From Diphasiastrum complanatum (lineage: Eukaryota > Streptophyta > Lycopodiopsida > Lycopodiales > Lycopodiaceae), in assembly GCA_029204225.1 (NCBI GenBank), contig CM055092.1:13396476-13460475 (forward strand): 64,000 nt of DNA. The letters run 5' to 3'. The notes under the pieces were generated by a model, which saw only the letters and a list, made by a program, of their open reading frames with translations, had not been told where the DNA came from and made no database searches. Numbering within the stretch: the first letter of the stretch is position 1; each line of letters begins with the position of its first letter. Below, one piece after another: positions 1-12,334 of the stretch. The position numbers and the translations under genes are program-made.

Positions 1-1358
1 GTGTATAAGTTGCAGTCCTTCTGTGAATGATACCACGATCATTGTAGAAGTCAGTGAAGCGATTCGAGATGTATTCGTCACCTCGATCTGTCTTGATCTG
101 CTTCACTTTGTTGCCAGTGCATCTCTCTGCCCAACTCACATACTCTGTGAATTTGTCAAGTGCTTCTAATCTATTTTGAATAACATACACTTTGGCAAAT
201 TTATTATAATTATCAATGAAGGTTATGTAATATCTTGAGCCTCCTACTGAGATCACATTGGAAGGCCCACAGATGTCAGAATGCACTAACCAGAATCTTA
301 GTCGTTATGTAGGAGTCTTTGACAGATGGAGTGCGAGACATCTTACCCTTCAGACATGCATCACAGGTGGTCGAATTGTTCGCATTCGAGATGCTGACCC
401 CTATTATTGATCCATGATGGCTTTATTGGTAAAATGCCATTGAGTTCATATGGCATAGTCTCTTGTGCCATAGAGTGTCTGGCGAATCATCATGAGTCTG
501 ATGCACTTGATCTGTAGGTAGGCGTACCTTCAGGTAATATAGATTACCTTTTCTTATGCCTTGAGTGACCAGGGTACTAGTACTAGCATCAACGATGTTG
601 CATGCTTCATCAGAAAATGTCACACGCACCCCTGCATCAGCTATTCTTGCCATAGAAAGCAAGGCCTGATGTAATGTAGGCACGAACAGAACGTCTTCGA
701 GTCATCTATCTCTGCCATTTGTGTTGAGCCATAGTGAACCAATACCGTTCACTTGATGTTTGGATCCATATCCAAGAACAATGGATCTTGAAGGATCAAC
801 ACTTCGAAAATTAGACATAATTCATCTTGATGTCACGAAGTGTGAGGTAGCTCCTAAATCTAGGATCACCTCCTGTGTGTTAGGTGTTGACACTGCACAC
901 ACGTCTGTACAAATGTAGGTGGTCGACCAATTTCTGTTAGATCTCTCTTCGTCCATTTTCGAGCTCTCTGGCTCCTCAATATAGGACAAACTATTGTTGT
1001 TTTCCTGTCTGTTTTGTGTTGATTTATTCCTTGGGTTCAGTAGTTGCATGACCTTTCTTGTGGTAGTGGATACACTCGATTTTTGGATTGAGCTAGCACG
1101 TATCAACTATATGCTCACCTTGTTGTTTTGACCTCCCTTTGTTCTTCCACTTGCCTTTGCTGGTCCCCTCTGCTTGCTGATCACGATCCTTCCTTTGATT
1201 TAACTCCCTCTTAGGCTTGAATTATTTCTTGGCCTTCTCCTTGTTGTTGTATAGGGGTTGGTCTGAAGCATCCTTATGATCAAGATGCTCTCTAGCCTTG
1301 CCTTCCTCTCGAATCTCGACAGTTGCTTTTTCAAGCATCATGGTAGGATCCTTTGCAA
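1..1358 (-). pseudogene. Copia A gag-pol remnant (gag C-terminus, protease, integrase N-part)
   Basis: Broken Ty1/copia polyprotein read leftwards. In order from high to low coordinate: late gag (about 1358-1090), a degraded zinc knuckle near 1040-1080, a protease with the site altered to DLGATS near 850-900, a GAG-pre-integrase segment with LWHKRL near 440-480, and the integrase core at the left edge with KTDRGDEY, where the family normally has SDRGGEY. Stops and frameshifts separate the pieces, so it cannot encode a working protein. Reverse transcriptase and RNase H would lie left of the window. The N-terminal half of gag is missing: the reading stops at the truncated LTR of element N1 at 1359. 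The family assignment is firm; the exact limits of the pieces are approximate. Confidence 0.8.
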
Positions 1359-1881
1359 ACTTTGTAGGATCTAGACCATGATTTATGATGAGATTTGTAC
1401 CTACCATGCACCTACCAAGCATGACTCTTGGATTTAGGCTAGGATTTTCACATTAGGGCAAGAAAGTGGAGTCTACTTCCTTATTACATGCTGGATTTTC
1501 ACCTAACTTTGCAAAGGAAGTGTGTTTTACTATGTATTCCCATTCTCCATAGCGAGAAGATAGAAACTTTTTGGAGCCTCAAGGAGAAGCTCGAGTTTCC
1601 TCTCATTGTATGGTGATTACTCTTGATTTCCAATGAAACCCAGCTTTGGCACTTTGTAAACACTGTCTATAGGCCGTACTACAGCCTTATTTCCAAACGT
1701 GTGGAGTTGGATTATACTATTTGATCAATGCTTTGATTATCTCTACTTGTTTCCTATCAAGCTGCTAAACTAGATCTTGTTTTCTGATGACTAGTTTCTG
1801 ATAGATTGTTTAACAAGCATACAATCACCTTGTGGATCATTCAAAGATCCATTTATGGTCCTTAGTACTGTACTTTTCACA
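1359..1881 (+). repeat. Truncated 5' LTR of N1
   Basis: Aligns without gaps to 6651-7173. It ends ...TTTTCACA directly before the PBS TGGTATCAGAGCC. It begins abruptly inside the LTR at ACTTTGTAGG, joined to gag sequence of copia A. The palindrome seen intact in the 3' copy at 6985-6996 has one substitution here (1693-1704). Confidence 0.88.
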
Positions 1882-1894
1882 TGGTATCAGAGCC
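1882..1894 (+). other. Primer-binding site of N1
   Basis: TGGTATCAGAGCC immediately after the LTR, complementary to the 3' end of plant initiator-Met tRNA, where minus-strand DNA synthesis is primed. Confidence 0.9.
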
Positions 1895-2514
1895 AAGTAC
1901 AAGGCCATTGATCTGTGTTAGAATCTAATCCAGTTTTAGCAGGTTTTGGTGCAAAATGCTAGTATTGGAAGGGCAAGCTGGTATCCAGGTTTTGGTGAGG
2001 GGATTTGATCCCAAAATTTTTCAGGATCAAAATCTGTACTGTTCACACGTGTGGGCATCTCTAAACCAGCATTTAATAACCCATATTCATTGGATCATAG
2101 AAAATTCATCTGGTGTTAGTTTGATGTAATTTTTGGTGCAAATCCTAGGATAAGCTACCAAGATCACTTGCCATTGATTAGTTTTGAGTTTGTTTTATGA
2201 AAACTAATTAATCTAGGCTGATTTCAGACCTTCTTAAAGTGGAAACCAGGTCTTGAAAGTACATCAAAGTAAATGAGAGAGATAGAGTCAGTTTTTTGTC
2301 CAAGAATAGCCAAGATTGGCAAGATTTGCTTGAGTGTAGTTTTCATCTCATCTTATCTTCATTCCAACTTTGTGAGGGAGTGATAGAACTGTGATTACAA
2401 ATCCATGTGTTGGATTAGAAATCAACATTTGAGTGAAACACTGCAAGTTAGAAACTTTTGTGAGTTTTAGGTCCAAAAAAATCTATATCTTGTGTGTAGA
2501 ATCTTGCTAGTAAG

Positions 2515-5500
2515 ATGGGATCAGTGGGAGCCTACCTTCTAGAAGCTAGTGAGAGGTTAAATTCTACCAATTATGCTATTTGGAAAGTGTGGATGGAGTC
2601 ACTAATGGTGCTCCAGGATCTTTATGAGTTTCTAATAGATGATGAACATGAACCTCTAGGTGCACAAGAATTAGTGAGATACAAGAAGAGGTCTAGGCTT
2701 GCACTTCACTGTATTAAGATGAATGTAAGCAATGATCTTTTAAGGGAAGTATCATCATGTAAGAGTGCTAAAGAGGCTTGGGAATCTTTAAAATCTATCT
2801 ATGAGTCTAGTAACACTTCGAGGGTTCTCATGCTTAGGAATTAGATTCTACAAAGCATGAAGAGGAGTGATGAGAGTGCACAAGATTATGTGCTAAGAAT
2901 AAAGTCTCTCAATAGGGAGTTAGCTTCCATTGGAGAGAAGATTCAACATAGTGAGCTTGTTCAGATTGTCCTCAATGGTCTAGGGAGTGGCTTTACAAAT
3001 TTGGTCCAAAGCTTTGCAATCCAAGACACTTTGCCTACTATAGAAAAGCTACACAGTGTATTAGTAGCTGAAGAGTGTAGGATGTTGCATACCAATGCAA
3101 GAATGAATGCTATTTCTCTACAGGATGGTGATGAGAAAGCCAATTTCTCAGACCAATGGCAAGAAGAAGAACTTCAAGGAGACCAAGGAGGAGGATGAGG
3201 CTTCAAGCTCAAAGGGCAAGATCAAAGACAAGTCCAAGTACAAATGTTTTTTCTCTGGAAAGAAAGGACATTTTGCATCAGAATGTCTCAAGAAGAAGAA
3301 GGCACAAGAGAGCAAACAAAGCAACATTGCACATCAGGAAGATGAGGAGGATGAAGAGTCATCCTTGATGGTTTCCAACAAACCACCATCATCCAAGAGC
3401 AACACCAATGATTCTTGGTGGATTGATAGTGGGGCAAGTTCCCGCATGACATATCAAAAGGACATATTCTCCACCTTACTTTCTTACAATGACTTACATA
3501 GATCAATCTATACTGCAAGTAGTCAAGAATGTAAGATAAGTGGAATAGGAACAATTCCCTTATATGTGGGATCATCCAAAAGGATGAATCTTGATAATGT
3601 TCTTTATGTTCCTAAGTTAACCAAGAATTTGCTTAGTGTTGGCCAGTTAATGGATAATGGCCTAGATGTACAATTTAAGCATGGAGTTTGTTCCATCCTT
3701 AGAAATGATGAATGTATAGCCAAAGGCTTTAAGCAAGGCAGATTGTTTAAGCTTGATGCTAATATTGCAGTGGATATTGTTAACTTGGCAAAGGTGGAGT
3801 TATCAAACGTGAAACTGTGGCACAAAAGGTTGGGCCACCCCAACTACAAAGCCATGGAATCTATGGTTGCAAAGGAGCTTGCAGTTGGACTCCCCAAGCA
3901 TTTGTCAAAGTGTGGGAAGAGATGTGAAGCATGCAGCCTCTCAAAGTCTCACAAACTACCCTTCTCAAGATCTACATCAAGATCAAACTCTCCTCTTGAA
4001 CTCATCCATTCGGACGTTCATAGTTTTTCACATGAGTCTAATGGTGGTGCCAAGTACTATGTAATATTCATTGATGACTATTCTAGATTTTGTTGGATGT
4101 ACATCTTGTCTAGCAAATCAATGGTGTTTGATTCAATTGTAAAGTTCAAGACTTTGGTAGAATATCAACTTAGTACCAAGATTAAGGTATTAAGGAATGA
4201 TAATGGAGGTGAATATATCTCCAATAAGTTGATTGACTTTTGTAGTTCTAATGGCATAAAGAGGGAGTTGTCATGTCCATACACCCCTCAACAAAATGGA
4301 GTGAGTGAGAGAATAGATAGATCTCTTTGTGAGTGTGCTAAGGCCTTAAGGCTAGATGCTTCTCTATCCAAACCATTTTGGGGTGAAGCAATAACTTGTG
4401 CTAACTATTTGTGCAGTAGATTGCCAAACCAAGCCATTGGAGGAATCACACCATTTGAAGCTCTATTTGGAGAGAAGCCCAATCTCAAGGATCTCAAAGT
4501 TTTTGGATCCACTTGCTATGTACACCAATCCTTGGATAAGAGAAGGAAGGATGATGCAACATCCATCAAAGGCATCTTTGTGGGATATGGTGAGAATAGC
4601 AAAGGTTATAGAGTCTTCAATCCCATCACTAGCAAGGTGATAGTGAGTAGGGATGTTATTTTTTATGAAGGACATGCTTGTGATTTGGATGATAATGCTA
4701 CTAAGCATCTTGATGCCAAGGATCATGCTAGGATGGAGGAGGAGCTTCCAAGTGAAGAAGAACTTGAGGATCCACCTCAAGATGCAAGAACTCCAAGAAC
4801 TCCAAGAAGATCTACAAGGGCAAGATCCGAGCCATTGAGGCTCACCTATGATGGTCAAGGTGATCAAAGGGAAGGCTCATCATCTTTCACATATTACACC
4901 TTTCTTACTTCAATGTTAGATGAGCCAACATGCTATGGAGATGCTTGTAAGTCTAAAAGTTGGATGGATGCTATGCAAGTAGAGTATGATGCTCTTATTG
5001 AGAATCATACTTGGGATCTTGTGGATCTTCCTCAAGGGAAGAAACCTCTTGATTGCAAGTGGATGTTTAGATTGAAGTATAATAAAGATGGATCAATAAG
5101 CAAGCATAAAGCTAGGCTTGTTGCCAAAGGTTTTTTACAAACTAAAGGCATTGATTATGATGAGACTTTTGCTCTTGTGGCTAAGGTTGTTACTATCAGG
5201 TTGATCATTAGTCTTGCTACAACCTTCAATTGGGAGCTATTCCAACTTGACTTCACAAATGCATTCCTCAATGGTTATTTGGAGGAAGAGATCTACATGA
5301 GGCAACCCGAGGGCTTCATCAAGGCAAAGCATGAAGGAAAGGTGTGTTTTTTGAAAAAGAGCCTTTATGGGCTCAAGCAAGCACCTAGAGCATGGTACTC
5401 TAGGCTAAACTCTTTTCTCATTTCCATCAATTTTGTAATGAGTGCCTATGATCCATCATTATATATAAGTTTTCATGATGGCATGATCATTATTCTTGTT

Positions 5501-6521
5501 TTGTATGTAGATGACATTATCATTGAGCGGTAATGATCTAGATGGAATTAGGGATGTAAAAATTGCTTTAGCAAAAGAGTTTAAGATGGTAGATCTCAGC
5601 CTATTAAGCTTCATTCTTGGAATAGAGTTTATTAGAGAATGTGATTTTAGCTTCATTTGTCAATATAAATATGCTACATCCATCCTAGATAGATTTGGAA
5701 TGAAGAATTGTAAAGGCATTGAGACACCAATGGAGCAACATGTAAAAGCATCTATTGGTTGTGATGAAGCATCCTTTGAGGACATCACATTATATAGAAG
5801 GCTTATTGGCTCCTTGATCTATTTAACTATAACTAGACCTGATCTTAGTTATAGTGCTGGAAAGTTAAGCCAATTCATGCAAAGTCCTCTAGTTTCACAT
5901 TGGAAGATGGCCAAAAGAGTTCTTAGATACATTTCATCCACTAAGAATTTTGGCATTTTAGATAGAGGAACTAATCTTGGCTTAAGAGCCTATAGTGATA
6001 CGAATTTTGCAGGTGACAAAGTGTATAGAAGATCAACAAGTGCCTTTGCCACCTTTCTATGTGATGGAGTAGTATCATGGCTTTCCAAAAAGCAAGATAC
6101 CATCTCCCTATCTTCCACAGAATCCGAATACAAGGCCTTGACATCAACATGCAAGGAGGTCTTGTGGCTCAAAAGGCTATTGGTGGAGCTTCATGTCATG
6201 GAGGAGGAGATCCCTATCATCTATTGTGACAACCAATCAGCCCAATCACTTGAAACTAATCCTACATTCCATGCAAGGAGCAAACACATCGAAATTGCTC
6301 ATCATTTCGTGAGGTAAAAAGTGCAAGCTAAAAAGATCAAGCTCCAACACGTGACATCATCAAGTTGCTTGGCTGATTTGTTTACTAAACTTTTACCTAA
6401 CGATTCATTTGTCAAGCTTAGATCTTCAATTGGAGTTATTGATAAAAGCATTGTGATCTCCAAGGCTAGATTTGAGGAGGAGTGTGAAAAATTGCCTACA
6501 TTGGCAAATCTAGCCATGTAG
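2515..6521 (+). pseudogene. N1 gag-pol polyprotein, disabled
   Basis: Starts at ATG 2515 (protein begins MGSVGAYLLEASERL). Domains in order: gag; a zinc knuckle with its second Cys changed to Ser (CFFSGKKGH) near 3245; protease WWIDSGASS near 3420; GAG-pre-integrase LWHKRLGHP near 3816; integrase with HSDVH, NDNGGEY and PYTPQQNG; reverse transcriptase ending YVDDI near 5510; RNase H with SSTESEY near 6115. Four lesions are visible: a TAG stop at 2842, a frameshift near 3150 in the gag linker, a one-base insertion near 5525 just after the RT YVDD box, and a TAA at 6315 in late RNase H. The damaged zinc knuckle is a fifth defect. Clearly non-functional, but most domains are still readable. Confidence 0.92.
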
Positions 6522-7173
6522 AATATTGTACATTTTGTCAATATTGTTTGTTGGTTACTTGAATGGCCAAAGTGCCACTTGTACATACACACCTAAAGTA
6601 GGTTACCACGAGTCAAGAGGAGTGATTGTGTCGATTTGGTAGTGATTCCGACTTTGTAGGATCTAGACCATGATTTATGATGAGATTTGTACCTACCATG
6701 CACCTACCAAGCATGACTCTTGGATCTAGGCTAGGGTTTTCACATTAGGGCAAGAAAGTGGAGTCTACTTCCTTATTACATATTGGATTTTCACCTAACT
6801 TAGCAAAGGAAGTGTGTTTTACTATGTATTCCCATTCTCCATAGTGAGAAGATAGAAACTTTTTGGAGCCTCAAGGAGAAACTCGAGTTTCCTCTCATTG
6901 TATAGTGATTACTCTTGATTTCCAATGAAACCCAGCTTTGGAACTTTGTAAACACTGTCTACAGGCCGTACTACAGCCTTATTTCCACACGTGTGGAGTT
7001 GGATTATACTATTTGATCAATGCTTTGATTGTCTCTACTTGTTTCCTATCAAGCTGCTAAACTAGATCTTGTTTTCTGATGACTAGTTTCTGATAGATTG
7101 TTTAACAAGCATACAATCACCTTGTGGATCATTCAAAGATCCATTTATGGTCCTTAGTACTATACTTTTCACA
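6483..7173 (+). repeat. 3' LTR of N1
   Basis: A 691-bp LTR beginning TGTGAAAAATTGCC right after the polypurine tract and ending TTTTCACA. The first 40 bases resemble the start of the J LTR at 39169 (TGTGAAGAATTGCC). It contains the perfect palindrome CCACACGTGTGG at 6985-6996, shared with related elements. Confidence 0.9.
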
Positions 7174-7183
7174 TCTGATACCA
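7174..7183 (-). other. Primer-binding site of copia A (cut by N1)
   Basis: Minus strand reads TGGTATCAGA, the first ten bases of the usual initiator-Met tRNA primer site. The motif is interrupted exactly where element N1 ends (7173), so N1 sits inside the PBS of A. The remaining GC of the site is lost on the other side with the deleted gag start. Confidence 0.7.
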
Positions 7184-7187
7184 CTGA

Positions 7188-8174
7188 TGCTGAATAAATG
7201 CACTCAAAAATTACAAAATTCTAGCTAAAACTCTGGTGACAAACTAATAAACTGAATCTCGAACGATTTGCAAAACTTTCTTGAAACTTGAATTATTTAT
7301 GTTCAAGAATAATTTGTGTTGGATCATGCAGGCTCTGTAACACAACCAAACAAAATGAGACGAATCCTACATAAAAATGAAGCAAAGCAAAGCGAAGCGA
7401 AACTTAAACGAGCACTACAATTAATTCATGCTGGAAGCTTACAGATCGCGGAACAAAATGAAACGAAACGAAAGAATTTGCGACAAGATCAATCAAGCTC
7501 TATAATGAGACGAGACGAGATGAAACAGGACGAAAAAAAACAAAACCTAAGTGAGCCTCTGAAATTGATTTATGCTTGTAGCCAAATGATCGCGAAGTGA
7601 AACACAAAGTGAAAGGATTCACAAACGAAATCCGTTCGTCAAGAATTCAGATAAGACTGCTGGCCACTGCCAGCTATATCACTCCTACAATCCTTCAGAG
7701 AGTAGACAGACACAACTGATTTACGTTAACAGATTAATGTGGCATTCAACAATATCAAACCAAGGTGCGAAATTAAATGAACAAGCGAATTAGACACACG
7801 AATAGTAGCAGACAAATTTACGTTCAAGATCATACAATCATTTAGAATAATAATGTGCACAACAACTACAATATCATCTATTGATTTTCTGATTCTTCAA
7901 GCACTGCATGACAGATCCACGCAATGCATTGGCATGAGAAAAATACAGTTCTCTCACGAATTCGTGTCTTGCTTACTAACAAACTTTTGGATCTACAAAT
8001 CCTATGCAGAATTGTCTTGCACACAGGCAGACTTGTATTCTGAATATTTTTGTGTCTTCTTCTTGTCTTGCTTACTAGCATTAGACTTACTGTATTATGC
8101 ATCAAACAAAAAGTATATAGTTTGTGAACAATTTCTACCAAGATTGGTTTTTCTTGTACTTGGACATTCCAACA
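7188..8174 (-). repeat. 5' LTR of copia A
   Basis: A 987-bp block bounded on the plus strand by TGCTGAATAAATG at the left and CATTCCAACA at the right. On the minus strand it therefore begins TGTTGG and ends CAGCA, the TG...CA ends expected of an LTR. A minus-strand primer-binding site follows at 7174-7183, four bases away. The interior has a purine-rich stretch with many GAAACGAAA-like words (about 7345-7590). The partner LTR would be left of the window, so the limits rest on the termini and PBS rather than on alignment. Confidence 0.65.
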
Positions 8175-8541
8175 ATATATTATGGTTTTACATCTTTTGA
8201 TAGCTTGATACTCATTGGCATTCTAAATGTGTTAATTGGCAAGGGGATTGAAAACCTTAATCGATTTGAAACTCCTCTGTATAAAAAGATAAACCAATAG
8301 CGTGCCATGCCAGATATACAAAAGATGTAACAATATTGTCTCACAAAACAACCAATGTGAATTCTGAAAAAAAACAGAGTCATTTTTGTTGAGAAGACTA
8401 AATTGCACCATTGTAGCAAGACAAAGTAGCAGTTGTGCGACCTAAAAGAGTCCCCTAACTCAAATTCACATGCAGAGGAATAACACAAAGTAGGCATTGC
8501 ATAAAGCAATAGAACACAAAGACATTCGTTATTGCAATTAG
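8175..8541. other. Untyped spacer between copia A and copia B
   Basis: About 370 bp right of the A LTR. No LTR terminus, PBS or open frame of note. It may be leader sequence of copia B, whose gag ATG is at 8542, but I see no primer-binding site. Confidence 0.4.
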
Positions 8542-9540
8542 ATGGCCAACATCAATGGGACAATTTTGGGCGAGGCAAGTAAGTTGAATGGAGCATCCAA
8601 CTACAACATTTGGAAGTTCAAAATGAAGAGCATTCTTATGGCCAAACCATGATGGGGAGAAAGTCACGCAGGCCGATGGGCAAGAATGCCAAGTTTAGGG
8701 CATTGGTAGTGTACTAGTGTAGTTTCTAGGTGGTAAGATAAAGGACATTTCGAATATGCTTTACGTACCTGGACTTACCAAAAGCTTACTTTCTATAGGG
8801 GTTATGGAAAATCAATGACTGACTGTTGAATTTGTCAAAGATGGTTGTTTGATGAAGGATATGGATCTCGATTATCAGATTGTGGCAACATGATATCATG
8901 ATAGTAACTACGGACTTTACAAGATAGATGTGGCCAAACCTGGAGAATATGGTTTAGCTTTATCAATAGCCTCACAATCTAGATTGTGGCATTGTCTAAA
9001 TTATGGAAGCTTGCACTTGATGGCCAAGCTAAAGATGGTGAGTGGATTACCAACAATAAAAGACAAACAAGAATGCATTTGTGAAGGATGTGCGATGGGA
9101 AAATACCATAGAGAGAAATTCAAGTACGTCATGACATTTATAGATGACTCATTTAGGAGGACATGGATCTACTTATTGAAGAACGAATCGGATGCATTGA
9201 CTTCCAAAAATTCAAAGCTTTGGTTGAAAACCAACTAGATGCACACATTAAGGTGATAAGATCAGATAGAGGGGGTGAATACAAAGGGGAAGACTTTGAA
9301 ACATTTTGCAAGGGGCATGGAATCAAAAGACAATTTACTCAAACACATAAGCCACATAGCAATGGGGAAGTTGAGAGAAAAAACCAGACCATTGTGGAGA
9401 GCGCACACTCAATGATGAAGCAAATGGGCTTGCCAAACTCCTTTTGGTCAGAGGCGTGTAATGCGACAACCTTCTTGCAAAATGAAACTCCACTATTGCG
9501 GTTCCTAATGTGACTCCGAAGAGGCACTTATGGAAATGAA
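8542..9540 (+). pseudogene. Copia B fragment (gag start fused to protease end and integrase)
   Basis: ATG at 8542 opens a typical copia gag N-terminus (MANINGTILGEASKLNG, then YNIWKFKMKS) and meets a stop after about 36 codons. The reading then jumps to the end of the protease (NMLYVPGLTKSLLSIG near 8755), GAG-pre-integrase (LWHCLNYGSLH near 8985) and the integrase core (VIRSDRGGEYKG near 9255, KPHSNGEVERKN near 9350). About 1 kb of gag-protease is missing, and there are frameshifts near 9165 and several stops. It ends near 9510-9540, where minus-strand copia D begins. No LTRs are recognisable. Confidence 0.78.
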
Positions 9541-9545
9541 GCCAA

Positions 9546-10035
9546 AGATTGAAAAGCTCACATTTTTTGCATTATTCTGGATTTAAACTGCAGTGGAAAC
9601 AACTTCAGCACTTTCGGAAGTATCGCATGAGCAAGCATACACTTAGCCGATTTGACTAAGGTTCGACTCTTTCTCTCAGCAAGTCCATTTGACTGAGGTG
9701 AATAGGAGATAATAAATTGTTGCTCAATGTTGTTGTTAAGGCAATACTCCTTGAATTCGGTAGAGATGTACTCTCCTCCATTATCAGTTCTTAGTGCTAT
9801 AATTCTTTTATCAGCTTCCATTTGCACACTCCTTGAATTGTCGAAAGATTTTAAAAGCCTGCGATTTTTGCTTAATAAAATAAACAGCTGTTCTTTTGGA
9901 ATATTTGTCAATGAAGGCAATGAAATAATTTGCATAAAAAAATGGAGTTTGCATTGGACCACATATATCTGAATGAACAACATCTAGAACATCTTTTGCT
10001 GCATGCTTATGACTTGATCTAAAATCTCTTGAAGA
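9546..10035 (-). pseudogene. Copia D integrase fragment
   Basis: Minus-strand integrase piece. HSDICGPM lies near 9960-10000, then the second catalytic block LRTDNGGEYIST near 9775, then SYSPQSNGLAERKSRT near 9680. The stretch between the first two catalytic blocks is garbled. It differs clearly from B and N1 in sequence and orientation, so it is a separate copia relic. It abuts the gypsy reverse transcriptase of C near 10035, an insertion or deletion junction. Confidence 0.78.
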
Positions 10036-12334
10036 AAAGTGTAAAACCTAAAAAAGACTTTACTTGCCTCAGAGGCCCTGAAATTGGCCACTCAATCACA
10101 ATCTTGATTTAATCCTCATCAATCTTGATCCCATTTACTGTAATCTTATGACCGAGATAAAGCAAGTCTTGCCTAAAGAATTCACACTTGGACTCTTTAG
10201 CGTAGATTAACTTCCGACAAAGTTTCATCAAGACAATTTTTAAGTGTTCTACGTGTTCCACCAATGATTTACTGTAAACGAGAATATCATCTAAGAATAC
10301 CACCACAAACTTCCCAAATATGGACGAAATAAATCATTCGTCATTTGCTGGAACGTTGCTGGAGCATTCGTTAGTCCAAATGGCAACACTAAGAATACAT
10401 AATGACCAAATCTAGAACGAAATCTTGTCTTTTGGACATCTTCTGACTTAATTCTTATTTGATGGTACCCTGTCCTGAGATCTATCTTGGTGAAATATCG
10501 TGCTCCACCCAAGTGATCTACAAGGTCATCCATCCTGGGTAATGGATATTTATTCTTAATAGTCACTTTATTAAGCCCCTTGTAATCCACACACATCCAA
10601 AAACCTCCATCTTTCTTCACTTTAAGAAGAATAGGAGCGCCCCATGGTGATTTACTAGGTTGTATGTGTTCCATCCTCAGATAGTTTTCTATTTGATTTG
10701 AAATCTCCGTCTCCTCTTTCTAAGAGAACCTATAAGGTTGTCTAGAAACAAGTTGACTTCTTGGAATTAGCTCAATCATGTGGTCTACTGGCCTAGACGG
10801 TAGTAAACCATGAGGTAATTCAGATGGAAAAACATCCCTAACTTCATTTATGATCTGTACTTTCACTGCTTGTTCATAATCTAAATTTACTGAGTTAAGA
10901 ATTGTTGAGAATTCACAACCATTTAGATCCATTTCGGGAACATCCACAACTGGAATAGCACAAATTAAAAAAAACTTCATACTCAGAATAATCCAATGTT
11001 TCAATTTCATTAACTATAAAAGTCTGATCCAACGGACATACAAAATTACTGCCAAATAATGTAACTACCTTATCACCCTCCTTGAAAGTGAAAACATGCT
11101 TCTCAAAATCAATTAACCGAGAAGGTGATTTACTAAATAACCATTCGTAACCTAAGATTAAATCAGTACGAACTAGGTCTAAAACATGAAAATTAACTAA
11201 TTTCGTCTGTCCGCATCAAAACTGGGAACTTCGGGACTTTTACGTTCCAAGTCTCCAACTCTGCTTCTGAAGCTAGATAAACTTTATATCTATGATTGTT
11301 GGCTTCAGTTTCCAAGCTGAGTTTCTGCACAAGACGAGAATTAATAAAATTATGAGGTGAACCACTGTCCAATAAAATACTCACTTCTTGATCTTTAACT
11401 GTGCCAGTTTAACAGAAAAGTTCATTAGGCAAGAAAGAAGTAGTACTAAAAGAACATTCACACTCACAATCAGTCCAGTTAATTTCCAAAGTCTTACCAT
11501 TGCCTCCTGGAATTTCAATCATGTGAACAGACACTTTTTTCCTTTCTGGACAAAATTTCATCATTTGTCCAGGCTTCTTACAGACAAAACATAAGTTCTC
11601 TCTTTTAGCCTTTTCTCGGGACATAGATTTCTTGAATATCTTTCTCTTAGGCTTCCTGGATTCCGATGCTGCTTGATCTAATTCGTCAAATTTTGCTTGG
11701 TCTAGACCACGCTTCTTACCCTTCTTAGTTTTCAAAGTGGTTGGAATTTGCACAAACTGCTTACTGGATGCCACCACTGTGGAATCATATGCTTCGCAAT
11801 TCGAAATGCATCCTCGAGGTTTTGAAGCACATTTCACCTACATTTGTTCTGATAGTCGGTTGGCAAACCTAGGACAAACTGCCAAAGTGCCAACTTCGCA
11901 TCGAATGATGGATCCACATCATCAGCAACTACGAAAGCTTTCTTGAAAACTTTTGCAAATGCCTCCCAAGTAGTTGGCTTCATCGGTAAATCTCGCCACC
12001 ACGATGACGCTTTGCCGCGTACAAACAGCACCACACTTTTAATTTTCTTCTCATCAGGAACATCGTGCAGATTGAAGTAACTACTCCACTTGGCCAGCCA
12101 GTCCTGGACGGCCTCAGGTTTCTTCTCCTTCTTCTCGCCCGCATAAATCTCCGGTTGAAAACCGAGATTGGGTGAAGACATCAATTTGACTTGATTCAAC
12201 AGAACCTCCATTTGCTGATCTCTCATCCGATTACGATTATTCATATCATTGAGTGCCGTACTCAACTGCTGACAAATCACCATATAAGATGGCGCACCTA
12301 GATTTGCAGCTTGATTTGAAGTTTCTTCGGCCAT
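10036..12334 (-). pseudogene. Ty3/gypsy element C: gag, protease and reverse transcriptase, truncated
   Basis: Read leftwards from ATG 12334 (MAEETSNQAANLG). Gag has RDLPMKPTTWEAFAKVF, a retrotransposon-gag signature, near 11950. A knuckle-like CFVCKKPGQ near 11590 has its His replaced. The protease has LLDSGSPHNFI near 11370. RT shows [16 protein letters not shown] (10640), [13 protein letters not shown] (10475), [13 protein letters not shown] (10370) and the catalytic block [11 protein letters not shown] (10290). It runs on to VKSFLGF near 10045 and stops where copia D begins, so RNase H and integrase are absent. Gag-pol order and motifs are typical of Ty3/gypsy. Several frameshifts and stops separate the domains. 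Confidence 0.88.

Larger units (their letters stand above)
1359..7173 (+). mobile_element. Ty1/copia retrotransposon N1
   Basis: Nearly complete copia element nested in copia A. Parts: truncated 5' LTR (1359-1881), PBS (1882-1894), untranslated leader (about 1895-2514), broken gag-pol (2515-6521), polypurine tract TTGAGGAGGAG ending at 6482, and full 3' LTR (6483-7173). The 5' LTR lacks the first 168 bp present in the 3' copy. The shared 523 bp differ at about 13 positions by eye (about 2.5%), so this insertion is older than P. No target duplication can be seen because the left end is deleted. It is related to elements J, O and P. Confidence 0.9.

Noticed and set aside
1882-1894. tRNA genes at the TGGTATCAGAGCC sites
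   Set aside because: Only the 3' complement of the tRNA acceptor end is present; no cloverleaf can be formed. These are primer-binding sites.
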